64,000 nucleotides of DNA. Source: Toxonevra muliebris (lineage: Eukaryota; Arthropoda; Insecta; Diptera; Pallopteridae). The stretch spans positions 1-64,000 of the forward strand of contig CAVNUY010000014.1 in NCBI GenBank assembly GCA_963691655.1, in the 5' to 3' direction. Position 1 is the stretch's first letter, and the number at the start of each line of letters is the position of its first letter. A program made the position numbers and the translations under genes. The notes beneath the pieces were generated by a model. It saw only the letters and a program-made list of their open reading frames with translations. It did no database searches and was not told where the DNA came from. Shown here piece by piece: positions 42,211-53,380 of the stretch.

Positions 42211-43085
42211 GAGGCATTTCATGTACAGCGAACAACGAAGTGTGAACATTATTAGTCAAGTTATGGATTTTTACAGAATTTACATATGGATTCAAATATG
42301 TATTTTTCGGAAGTAATTTTTAAAATTAAACAAATTTACAATCAAATATTGAACATAGTGGTTTAAATAAAAAATTTACTGCTCTTTTCAATTATGGAAT
42401 CAAATGCGAAATTAAAATTTTTTCTTGCACAAAACCGGAAGTAAATATTTAAAATTCGATTTTAATAACTTCCACCATTAAAAAAAAAAAATTTAAATAA
42501 AGCTTACAGTATGTAAATAATATCTTAAAAGTTACATTATGAGATATGCATTAGTTTAGGAGATACATACATAGGTGTCGCACTGAGTGTGGTAGCTATG
42601 CACTTTAATTCATGTATCTTCTAAACTAATTTAGATCCCATTTTGAAACTTGAAGGGTGGGTGTTGATGAAACACCTTAAGCTAAATTTTGAAAAAAAAA
42701 AATATTTTTAAATGGTCGCAGTTATTAAAATTCTGATTTTAAAAATTTACTTTTGGTTTTTTGCAAATAAACATTTTTATTTTGGGATCTGATTCCATAA
42801 TTGAACGGAAGAGTAAATTTCTTATTTAAATCGCCATGCTCACTATTTTATTGTAAATTTGATTAATTTTAAAAATTACTTCCGAAAAATCCATATTTCA
42901 ATTACGTCAATTCTTTAAAAAAAAACATAACTTGACAATTAAACTTCATACAGAAAAAAAAAAAACAAAAATTGTGTGTCACATTCACATCTTCTAGAAG
43001 TTGAATTATGCCGAATTTCAACGAATTTCAGAACATCACTTTTTTTTCGTTGACCGCTTCACATGAACTGCCCCACATGTTATGA
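42211..43085. mobile_element. Foldback element with arms of about 280-400 bp
   Basis: The left arm 42211-42500 and right arm 42690-43085 are inverted copies. Shared blocks are AGTTATGGATTTTT (left) against AAAAACATAACTTG (right), ATTTTTCGGAAGTAATTTTT, TCCATAATTGAACGGAAGAG (with changes on the left) and TTTGATTAATTTTAAAAATT. The short centre includes ATGCATTAGTTTAGGAGATA and TATCTTCTAAACTAATTTAG, itself an inverted pair. Non-coding. Confidence 0.7.
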
Positions 43086-43089
43086 CACA

Positions 43090-43730
43090 AATTATACTAA
43101 ATCATATTTAAATAAGATTTTATTTTCTTTATTTATTAAAAACTGAAGAATGAAGACTTAATTATTTATTACTTTATTTAATGAATATTAATTATATTTT
43201 CATATAATCGTGAACAGCTAAATATCACAAATGCAATTTATTTTTAGTTAGTAAAATATTTTAAGCTTATAATGAGACGAAATTAAATTTTTATAACATG
43301 TTATATAGGCATGCTCTGAAATATATATTTCGATCGAAACTGAAGTCAAAATAGTACAATTAGCAATGCATGAGATTCTCAAATTTTCAACTTAATTTGT
43401 TTTTTGCGAGCATGGTTAAACTGTATCTTACTCCATTTTAAATCATATTTAATAGACTACTTAACTACATCTAACATTCTCTGAAATCAGTTTTCGATCG
43501 AAACAGTCCTATCCGCTGTATATGTTGTTTTTAAGTTTCTAATTAAAAGCTGAACTGCGCGGATTGTATTGAATCATATTATTTAAATTTTTTTGAATTA
43601 TTAAAAACTGCATGGATTGAAGACTTAATTATTATTAATACTTTATGGAAATAAATTTAATAAACATATAGCCGTGAAGAGATGAATATCACAACAGCTA
43701 CTTATTTATATTTAGAAACAACAAAGCAAG
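43090..43730. repeat. Diverged direct repeat, two units about 470 bp apart
   Basis: The unit with AAATCATATTTAAATAAG, ATTAAAAACTGAAGAATGAAG, ACTTAATTATT and CGTGAACAGCTAAATATCAC (43100-43255) recurs at 43570-43725 as GAATCATATTATTTAAAT, ATTAAAAACTGCATGGATTG, AAGACTTAATTATT and CGTGAAGAGATGAATATCAC. A shared CTCTGAAAT, then TTTCGATCGAAAC pair lies between (43315-43345 and 43478-43505). Non-coding. Confidence 0.6.
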
Positions 43731-46700
43731 TGACGCAAATATCCGCATATTTTCCAACTGATCTCATTTTTACACTTTTCTACAAACACTTTAAACTTAA
43801 ATGAGAGAAGCCTATTAGATGTAATTAGTAGATTATAAAATTTCTGTATATATTTGTGGAATGGTTTTTTCATTTTCATATCCCTCTATGTTTCGCAAAT
43901 ATACAAAATCGGAGAATATTCTCTTTGAAGTGTTCTTGGGAGAAGATTATATATTTGCGTCCAAACAAATAAGAATTATATAAATATAAAAAAACAATAA
44001 CTGAAAAAACAGTGAAAATTGGTAATACCCTTAAGTTATAAAAGTTTTGATATTTATAGATTTGTGGCTATTCATGATCATTCCGTCTCGATGATTAACA
44101 TGAAAGTAGGTGATAGGAGAGGTCAAGACAAGTAAAAAATCGTATTAGTGGGAGGGTCTGGTATCACTCCTTGCGTGCTACAAAAAAATTAAAGATTTTG
44201 CGTCATGTTTCAATCTTCCCCCATAAATGATTATGTTATATTTTTATATTATATGTTAGTGTATTATATTATAGGTTATATTAGCTTCAAACAAAGAAAT
44301 AATATTTGTTCATATTTATAGCTCGCAAGTGGCGAAAATTGATCCATTTGATTTTTTACTTGCCTCGACGTCCCTTATTATTTCCTTTCGATACGGAAGC
44401 CACCTGTATATATGCATATATTTTAATTGTGTAAACTACTTTGAATTTATCTGTTTATATTAAACTACAAATCATGTTCACATACCTCTATTATAGTTTA
44501 TTGTTCGAAGATATTTAGAATCTTTAGATCTTCACAATTAGATACTTCAAAAAAATGTGTTTTTTAAAATTTTTAATGTAACTTTTTTAATTGGTAAGGA
44601 TTTAAGACTTCCGTTGTTGAATTAAATGTATTCGTATTCGTATTTTTTTTTTTTTTTTTTTTTATTACTCCTAAATAAGATGTACGTAAATTCTTGAATT
44701 CTATTATTTCAGTTTCAAAACTGTTCGGGTTTATATACTTTGTTAGTAGAATGGCTGTGCAGTTAATTGCTTTTTTATGTTTTGGAGACAATTAAAATTT
44801 TAGTTCGATAAATAATGAAGTTACAAGTGCTCAATCAGCAAATATCGGAAAATCGGATAATATATTAGAAGAAAAAACTTGATTACTGAGTTAAAATTGC
44901 ACATACATAAAGTGTTAGTAAAGTAAAATTATAAACAAAGTACAATTGATACTTATCAACCATTAATTTTGCAAAAGCCCAATGAATATTAAAATATATA
45001 AGTTGTTTTGACATTTTTTTAACATATAAGTTTTTGTACTGTTACTGTACTGTGGAAAAAAATCTATAGAAGTGTTTTATTTCCATATATGTAAGTACAG
45101 TATTTCGCAAATCATAAGCAACCAGTACTTATAATAAAATAAAAAACAAAAGTTTTATTTTTAATGTTTTTTTTAAGAAAATAACGTTAATGTTTCATTA
45201 AGAAAGACCCTAATTGACATTTTATTTTTTTTTTTTTTTACAAGAGAAGCAAAAAACTTATTTTAAATATTTTTTAAGCGCAATTAACAAAGTCATCAAT
45301 AAATTCGATCCTGAAATACAAAATAAGTATTTTTTATTTTTAACGAAATTATGTCATTTTTTTTCTTCTCCTGTAAAAAACATTAAAATTGCATTTTGGG
45401 GCTTTTCAAAATGGTGATGACGATATATATATCGTATTTTATAGTAATTACCTTCTAATTTTTTTTTTTTTTATTGTGCAAAACGTTTATATTTATAGTA
45501 CCTATACTTTCTTCGCATATTTGTATCGGTTTTTGTGGACGACAATTATATCTATGGGAAATGTTCCTTCTGTTTAACTGTTCAGTATATATGAGCTGAA
45601 TATTATTTTTCGGCACCTTAACTTAAAAAAACAATTTAGTTTGACAGAACAAACTAGAGCATAGCTGAACAGCTGCCGTTTTTAGCGTAGTTAGAACATG
45701 TTGCTGTTTTTAAACAATTTTTTGAAAATGCTTTATTTTAAATTAAATAAAGTAATTACATCTAAGCCTATCGTGCTCTAATTAGAATACAAATTGTTTT
45801 ATTATTTTTCATAAATTGATAAAAGTTTCTCCAAAAAAAGCTATTCGACTTGAATATAAAATAATTTTAAAATCGAGTACAAAAAAGGCCAGAACAACAT
45901 ATGCTTCTAAGAGTAAAATGTTTTTGAAGTTAGATTTTCAGAGATTTAGATTAGATTTTTTTTTGATTGGCGTCCACAATCACCTCAATAGATTGTAAGA
46001 ACAAAAAGCTAATTTTTAGTATATCTTTTGCTTAAACGTTAAGAAAAAATCCGAAAGCATCGCTAAAGATGTAATTGATCACCTCATAAACTCGATCTTT
46101 AAAATGTGGATTAGTTATAAGGAAGAAAGCAAATTTTGAAAGAAATATAAGAATAATAAATGGTTTCAATTGAAGGGTTGCAAGTCTAAAGGGTCTAACC
46201 ACCAAAAACATTGAACGGAAATATAACAAAAAATATAAATGAAACGGCTGCAATTAGTGTTGGATTTAGACCCTAAGCAAATATTATCGAATTTTTGTTA
46301 TTTTTTTTTTAATAGGTAAGACATGAAACCTTTACAGTCATATTAGACTTGACAAATATTTTCGAAAAAATTTATCTTCTAAAAAAAATTTGTCGTTTAG
46401 ACCTTTTAGACATACACCCCAATTATGAAACTTTTTGTAAATGTTTTGGACTTCATTATTCATACTTCATTATTTTATTTAAAAGCAAATATTTTTTTTT
46501 TTTTTACATTTGAAATGTGACAATAAAAATTTTATATGCTAACATATATATATATATATATATATATTTTATATATTATATATATATTTATATATACAAG
46601 CAAGTATATATATTTATCTTTGCAGAGACGAAAAAAAATAAAAAATTTCTGATTTTTCAGTTTTGGCAGAAATATTAAAATGTCTCAAAACAAATTTAAT

Positions 46701-46860
46701 ATGTTCAGAAACAAAAAATGAAGCCACAACAAAATTAAAAAATTTTGTGTCTGAAGGCACTCACAGTGGAAGTGAAAATTTGTGGTTTATTTGAAAATTA
46801 TTAGAAAACATTCATAACAAATTCTGCTGACGTTTTTCTTTTCTATATTTTGTTGTTACT
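43731..46860. other. 3.1 kb AT-rich DNA, no gene recognised
   Basis: No protein-like frame; frames such as 45214-45417 and 46032-46253 are compositional. Poly-T near 44643-44663 and a (TA)n microsatellite at about 46542-46570 are the only clear structures. Confidence 0.45.
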
Positions 46861-47340
46861 TTTTTTTCTTGGTACTCTACATTAATCGGCACAAAAACAA
46901 CGTAGTACACGTATATAACACATGAAAGCTCAAGAATATATACTCAAGCAGGTCTGCTCTCTCACTAAAGCACATGATATAAAACTAGAATTCGAATCTA
47001 TGCTTAATTGTACGTAGCCGATTAACAACTGCATAACTTCGTTTCTCACTGCTTTCGTATGAGTTCAATAAAAACGCGATTTTTCAGGTGACCGTTGTTA
47101 AAGCTTTTGCACTCATCCTCTTTCAATTTTCTGAAGCTTTTTTTCTGTGGATACTCTACTCTTATCGGTACAAACAAGACGTAGTAGACGTATATAACAC
47201 ATGAGAGGAAAGCAGCTCTATGCAATCAAGCTCTCTCACTAAAGCAGATGAGATAAAACTTGTACGAAGTCGATTCTCTGCATGATTGAATGTAGCCGAT
47301 ACCTCTATGACCTCGTTCGCTAAGGGCGATGTTATGCAGA
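46861..47340. repeat. Diverged tandem duplication, period about 275 bp
   Basis: The left unit (46866-47065) and right unit (47143-47340) share CGTATATAACACATGA, then GCTCTCTCACTAAAGCA, then GATGA/GATATAAAACT, then GTAGCCGAT, then CTTCGTT/CTCGTTCGCT in the same order. Substitutions and small indels separate them. Just right of it, GTTATGCAGAC and TGATCGCCGATCA occur twice (47331-47362 and 47411-47443). A minus frame across unit 2 is not recognised. Confidence 0.65.
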
Positions 47341-47443
47341 CGATCAAATGATCGCCGATCACGTCACTTTTTACGCTCTCTTTTTGATTTTTCAACTCTC
47401 TGCCCAAAGTATGTTATGCAGACAGTCATTTGATCGCCGATCA

Positions 47444-48715
47444 ATAGTACATTTTTGTATTGTTTTAGTACATTTTTGCTACTATTTTATTCAAACTTCG
47501 TAGTAATCTTCTTCTTTTTTTTGTGCAAAATTTGTGGAGTAAATTGATAAACTTCTGGATAACAAATAAATAAAAATAATTTAATTAAAAATTAGCTTTT
47601 GTTAACTTTTTGCAAAATTATATGGGTAAACGAGTATGTAAAGAATGACGAGTGTTGCTATTAAGCAGTTTTTTTTCACCAAAGTGTACTATTTTGCTCC
47701 TAAAAGACAATTATTCTGAATAATTGCTTAAAGGTAACACTGCTTTGATCTCATGATTCGGCATCGACAGCCAAATCATTTGGTGATCGTGCCGCTCAAA
47801 TTTATTTATTATTTAATTTTCTCAAGAAAGAAGATTCAAGAAACAACATTACAAACTTATACAAGTTTAAATTCATTTAACATTACAAAGTTAAACAAAT
47901 TTAAATTCGTGGCATTTAACAATTTTAAATTCATGAGATTATAAAAACCATTTTAAGGAAAAAATAAAATTGGCTGTCATTTTCCCAACCACCTTTTATA
48001 CAATTTAATAACTATAACAAAGAGAATAATAATTAATGAAATGTAAAACACAAATACTACAAATTAATATTGTAATGCTTTTCGCAACTGCAAAGTAAAG
48101 CATACTCAGCATTTAAAAACTAGTCACATTACAAAAATTCATCAGCATTAACATGAATTAATATTATGTATACCTACATATATTTTTTTTAACATAAAAA
48201 TCAGCATATACTTAAATTGATATTTTTGAATTTTGTACAATAACTCTGCGGTTAAAGAATGAAATTGGTTTTGTGCACCATAAAGTAGCGCGTTCTTAAA
48301 TTAGAAGTATGTTCACCGCTGTTGAGCAAGTGATTAGTGTACAGATAGTAGGGTGTATCAAAACAACTTTTTGTGGAAATTCAAAATTTCAAGTCACAAA
48401 CAAACAAATTTGGTTCAATTTTAAAACATTTAGGTTTCCTGCAAGGGGTCCAAAGTTTATTATTTCTTTGTTAACCAAATAGAAAGTTTTCATATTATTT
48501 TGATAATAGATTAATGCAATTTTTTTTATCAAGATTTCTTAAATTAAAAAACTGTCTAATTTTTCTAAAAAACATTTAAGTATATATTAAACGCAAGATA
48601 TTATATATTTCATTAGAATATTACTTTGTCTCACACCTTATTGCTAACATTTTTCAACTTGAAAAAAAATTACCTCAATTTGTAAGGTTGTTTTGGGAAC
48701 ACATATTTCGATAGG
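47444..48715. other. AT-rich DNA, no gene recognised
   Basis: Nothing protein-like. Some AACATTACAAA.TT words repeat near 47850-47900. Confidence 0.4.
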
Positions 48716-48891
48716 TACGGTTCACACGGGAGCACGCATGAACGCCTGTCTGAAAGAGAAAGGTAGAAAGAAATTAGTTAGATAGAAAAAGACAGGCAAG
48801 TTTCTACCTCTTTCTTACTACTTACTTTTTCTATCTCTCTCTTTTAGACAGGCGTTCATGCTTGCACCCGTATGAACAGCCGCATAAACGT
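48716..48891. mobile_element. Small inverted-repeat element, 176 bp
   Basis: GCATGAACGCCTGTCTGAAA near 48744 pairs with TTTTAGACAGGCGTTCATGC near 48842. The outer parts CGGTTCACACGGGAGCAC and TTGCACCCGTATGAACAGCC also pair with mismatches. AGAGAAAGGTAGAAAG versus CTTTTTCTATCTCTCT extends the stem. It is MITE-like, with no target duplication seen. Confidence 0.75.
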
Positions 48892-49398
48892 GTAAATTAG
48901 ATCATAAATCAACTATTTGACAGTTTTATCAGGGTTCCATATTAGTATTTGGTATCAGGGTTTATTTTTAAGTATTTTTAGTTTTTCAACCATACATTGA
49001 TACACAGAAGCTGTTAAACAACCTGTTAAATATAAAAAATCAAAAATGGTGACAAGAAAGGAAAAAGCAGCCTTACTTAAAACTATTTTTTCATTCGTAG
49101 AGAGTAACCAGCAACAAGAGTATGAAATTCTGGAGGAATGGGCCTATGCAACATTAGTTATACATTGCTCTTGATATTCGGTTCCATGTCGACCTAAATC
49201 TGTCCCGAAATCTATAAGTTCTTTAACAGACGTTTTCAAACTTTTAGTTTTTTCCGTTTTCTGAGAATTGTACTTTTCGAGATACGTGGTTGAAGAATAC
49301 AGGTGGCGATATGTAGTATGTATCAAAAGAGCGGAAATTGTATGAATACTAATGAGAGTGACGTAATGTTAGTGCTGGAAAAGTAATGAAAACATGCT
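48892..49398. other. Unassigned DNA
   Basis: A short Lys-rich stretch on the + strand near 49046-49145 (MVTRKEKAALLKTIF, then ESNQQQEYEILEEWA) begins with ATG and reads 40-odd codons. It resembles the start of a small protein or transposase but ends without a recognised domain. Confidence 0.3.
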
Positions 49399-49592
49399 AA
49401 ATGGAATTTAAACCGCGTGAATTAGGCCGCGATTCATTTTGTACAGCTATCAAAATTCATTTGCCCATATGAATTAAAGCTACGATCAAAAAATCTATTT
49501 AGGCCGCGCGGCCAAGATACATTTAACCAAATGAATTTTGACCGCCGTACCAAATGAAGAGTGGCCTGATTTGACATGGTCTAATTCCATCC
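49399..49592. mobile_element. Palindromic element with GGCCGCGCGGCC near its centre
   Basis: The left arm (ATGGAATTTAAACCGCGTGA, then ATTAGGCCGCGATTCATTTT) and right arm match as inverted repeats over about 63 bp, best at TCAAAATTCATTTG. GGCCGCGCGGCC lies at about 49503-49514. GC-rich words contrast with the surroundings. Non-coding MITE or foldback remnant. Confidence 0.65.
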
Positions 49593-50294
49593 ACCAATAT
49601 ATTTTTTGCGGTATCTTAGCAATGCGGTCTAACTACATTTTTGGAGTCTGAAAACGCTGCGATTGTAGTGAAATGGCCGAATGTGTCGACTACTACTAAA
49701 TAAAAACTTCTCCTTGAATTATTTTTAAAATTCGGTTTATTATTAAGCCGACATATTTACGGCGTCTCATATTTTTATGTACATACACTTTGGTCCTCAG
49801 ATTTAGCATTAAAGTGTTTTAACTACAGGCAACACTGAAATACTCGTGTATATTTTCGAGGCTGTTTACGCATCAAATTCACCTCGCAATATGACGAGGT
49901 GAATGTAAACTATTTTCCATACAAATTTGGACAGCTCGTTTTCGAGGCTCGAAAATGTACAAGGTTTACAACGTTTACGAACCATTTACAAGTTTATGGG
50001 AATGCCCTTATTATTTAATCAAAATCAAACATTTCTGAAATGTACTATATATATGACGTACATGTGGGTTTAAAGCATTTTCGGTTTTTGGCATGTCTAC
50101 TCGTTCCCTTATTATATTTTTTCATTTCCAATCACAACAAAATGTGGAAAATTTAATTTAAAATACGCTTTCATTTATATATTTTATATTTTAAGCAGTA
50201 TAAAGGTTTTCAAAAAATTTATATTATGCTCAGATTTTGCTCGGCGAACACCATGAAATTGTTGTTTCACACACAGTGAAACTCTTAACGAACA
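49593..50294. other. Unassigned DNA with a small hairpin
   Basis: ATTCACCTCGCAATATGACG, then AGGTGAAT (about 49878-49906) forms a 10-bp stem with an 8-nt loop. No gene recognised. Confidence 0.4.
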
Positions 50295-50570
50295 CGATAT
50301 CGATGGTCATACGTTGACCCCTCGTAAGTACTTTTTCACCACTTCCGGAAGACAAGACAATAACACAATAAATGTCTATGAACAATATATAAAAATTAAA
50401 AAAAAAAGAAATAATTCCAAAAATATTTTTTATGTTTTTTATATTTTTATTTAAAATGATTTAAACCCAATTTTACTTATTCTTTATGTGCATTTTATGC
50501 TTTTTTGTCGTCTCTTCAAAAGTGGTGAAATACTACATACGAGGGGTCAACGTATGACCATCGATATGCT
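50295..50570. mobile_element. Palindromic repeat; relative at 25030-25180
   Basis: Arms of about 55 bp: ATCGATGGTCATACGTTGAC, then CCCTCG against CGAGGGGTCAACGTATGACC and ATCGAT, with AAAGTGGTGAAA-type inner ends. The left half (50295-50470) also matches 25030-25180 inversely (AAAAGTGGTGAAAAGTACTT, TATTGTCTTATCTTCC). AT-rich centre, non-coding. Confidence 0.75.
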
Positions 50571-52389
50571 GGGTGAAATGAACACAGAACATGCAGGGTG
50601 GCAATGAGTTATTTATATGAGTATCATTGCATACAAAATAGTTCTGAACAAAGGAGTACATTTTGATCAAAAGCAACTCTACAACGAACTCAATGTAACC
50701 ACAAGGGATATCAATTCATTTTTTCTTTCTCCCCGATAACTCTCGCGAAATTCCCGGTTTTCGACCAAATTCTCCGTACCGGTATAATTTCATATTATAA
50801 CAGCACGATATGCACTTTTCAAAAAAGCATTTTATAAAAACGAAAAATACCCTTTACGTAGGCTTAGAGTTACTCTCGGTTAGAGTTATTTTAAGAAGCC
50901 TTGCACTTTCTTACTTAAAATTTTTTTTATCAAGTTTTTTTGGATTGATAAATTGATAAACAAATTTTTTCTGACATCTATTTAAAGACTTCAAGTACAA
51001 GATAATTAAAAAAAAATTATATAAACTGTTTTTTTGCAGCTTCATAGAAGACGTTTTGAAAATCGTCAAACGCAATGGCGTGCGTGATTGCTGCTCACTG
51101 GAACATTTAAAAAAATACCATTAGAAAAATTATAACTGTACTTTCAGGACATACTAAGATTATTTTGTTTGACCAACAATTCACAAAATGGCAGACCACA
51201 AAAATTAGTTTTCTCAAAAATTTTACTTTACTTATAAACTTATATCCTGGGGTCATTGTTATATAGAAGAACATATTTAAATTTCAGTTATCGTGCTCGC
51301 CAATGGCAAAAAAAACCTTGTTTTGAGAAAAACTGGTTTAAAGTTTTGACTATCGGTTTTAAACATATAAAATATACTTTTTCTTCTTTATAATAGCTTA
51401 CCATAATTTGCAAGTTACAGTCACTAAGAACTAACAGTTATTAATTAGAAGGTGCTGAACAAAGGCACAGCTAAGCCTTTCTGGACGGCTGAAAGGGAAG
51501 CCGAAGCATTGCGCGATCGCGTTGAACTGTCTGAATACTAAACGTAAGCAGTGTTGCATAAACAATGTTTTTATGGTGTTGGTTGCGAATGTGCCAGAAT
51601 TGTATTTAGGAATACAAAATTTTACAAAAAATATTCTACAGACTGTTTGGGGTATTTTAATATTGAAAGCTGAACGGTTTAAAATTCCCCGCAAAAAAAC
51701 AGCTCATTCCCCCCACTAAGTAAAATTCCCCGCAAATCGGGGGTTTGGGGGGGGGGGGGCGTAGGAATTGTGAATCACAATCGTTTTCTTTCTTGCTTCA
51801 CACTTGTATTCTTCGCTTCATTGGGTATGAATACTTCTATTGAGAATACTTTTTTAAGTGCCTCGTGATGCAGAAGGAACACAATTAGTGTAAGATTTTT
51901 TTAGAACACATGTACATAGCATAGCTCTCTTTTTTCCGATTTATTCGACTAATTCTTCTGTCAAATAAATTAGCTGTTTCGTTATGAATTTAACAGAAGA
52001 AAGGGATTTCCAACCCTGCATGCAAAAACAAAATATAGGTAGATTTTGTTTTTGTAGCACTGCTATAACCTTATTTTCGGGCCATGGTAAAGCACTACAA
52101 ATTTAATTTTGAGTCATTTGTCATAAAGATGTAGTTAGAAAATTTTTAAGAAATTCTAGAAAAAATTTAAAGTGGTTTACTAAGTATGATATAAATATTT
52201 AACAAAAATTGTGAATATTTTCGAATATTTGCGCATATTTGAAAATATTTTTTAATAATTGTGAATACTTGTGAATATTTATGAATACGTATACTGCGAA
52301 CGATTGGAATGTTTACATACTTCGTTGGTATTCTCAATCACGAATCCCTCGCGTTCGGCCTATTCGGATTCTTGCATATTGCATACGAA
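50571..52389. other. 1.8 kb without recognised gene
   Basis: Chance-like frames only (for example 51431-51719). A G13 tract lies at about 51747-51759, near repeated TTCCCCGC words. GAATATTT words recur near 52210-52280. Confidence 0.4.
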
Positions 52390-53380
52390 CTTACTGCATG
52401 CATAACGCTCGTATTTATAAGTTTTTCCCGGTATTATACTGTTTTTTAGACTCAAAACCGCATACCGCCTTTTTTTTACCAAAATACCGCATTTATACTA
52501 AGAAAAAAATACAAAATTTTTGAATGCTACGAAATTTAAATTTATCAATCGCAATGCAAAATGTCTGAGAGAACAATGGCAACTTGTTGCGAGTATACTT
52601 TTGATAGAAGTGGAAACATTGAAGGCGATTCTGATTGTCAAATGTAACTTGAAATATCCATGCCTTGATTACCTCATAGCAAATCCGGAATCGCTTCATC
52701 AAATTTCTTCAAAGCACAAATTTAAAACAATTACAGAAGGAGATATTAAAATGGAGAACGAAGACGACTCAGATAGTCGATTTTCATTGAAAAAAAATTG
52801 ATACCGCGAAATATACAGTTTTTTCAATTCAATTTACAGTTTTTTACAATTTTTTGGTAGAAATATACAGTTTTTGGTCCCGAATAGTATACAGTTTTTC
52901 GGGGTAGTATACCGTTTTTTCAACTCCAAAACCGTATATCGCCTTTTTTACCAAAATACCGCGTTGATACTAAGAAAAAAATATAAAACTTTTGAACGCT
53001 AGGAAATTCAAATTTATCAATCGCAATGCAAAACGTCTGAGAGAACAATGGCAACTCGTTGCGAGTATACTTTTGAAAGAAGTGGAAACATTGAAAGCGA
53101 TTTTATCGTCAAATGTAACTTGAAATATCCATGCGTTGATTTCTATAAATACCTCATAGCAAAGCCGGAATTACTTCATCAAATTTCTTCAAAGCACAAA
53201 TGGAGAACGAAGACGATTTAGATGATGGATAAATTGCTTTTCTTGTTAATTTTCATTGAAAAAAATTCATACCGTGAAATATAGTTTTTTCCAAATCGAT
53301 TTACAGTTTTTTAAAAATTTTTGGTAGAAATATACAGTTTTTGGTCCGAAAAAAGATACGAGCGTTATGCATGCATGATA
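52390..53380. mobile_element. Element made of two tandem 460-bp halves between inverted ends
   Basis: The ends GCATGCATAACGCTCGTAT (about 52395) and ATACGAGCGTTATGCATGC (about 53356) are inverted copies. Between them, two direct copies (about 52430-52890 and 52905-53350) share TCAATCGCAATGCAAAA, GTCTGAGAGAACAATGGCAA, CGAGTATACTTTTGA and CAAATTTCTTCAAAGCACAA. Copy 1 has a 93-codon + frame (52520-52801) with EVETLKAILIVKCNLKYPCL and LIANPESLHQISSKHK. Copy 2 has the same peptide type (YPCVDFYKYLIAKPELLHQI) in shifted frames. The peptide is not identified; it may be a remnant of transposase coding. Confidence 0.75.

Noticed and set aside
45214..45577. Phe/Tyr-rich plus frames
   Set aside because: Poly-T driven composition; no protein-like pattern.
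46542..46600. Possible origin or regulatory AT element
   Set aside because: Simple (TA)n microsatellite; nothing supports a function.
51431..51719. Overlapping 87- and 65-codon frames on both strands
   Set aside because: No recognised domain on either strand; likely chance.
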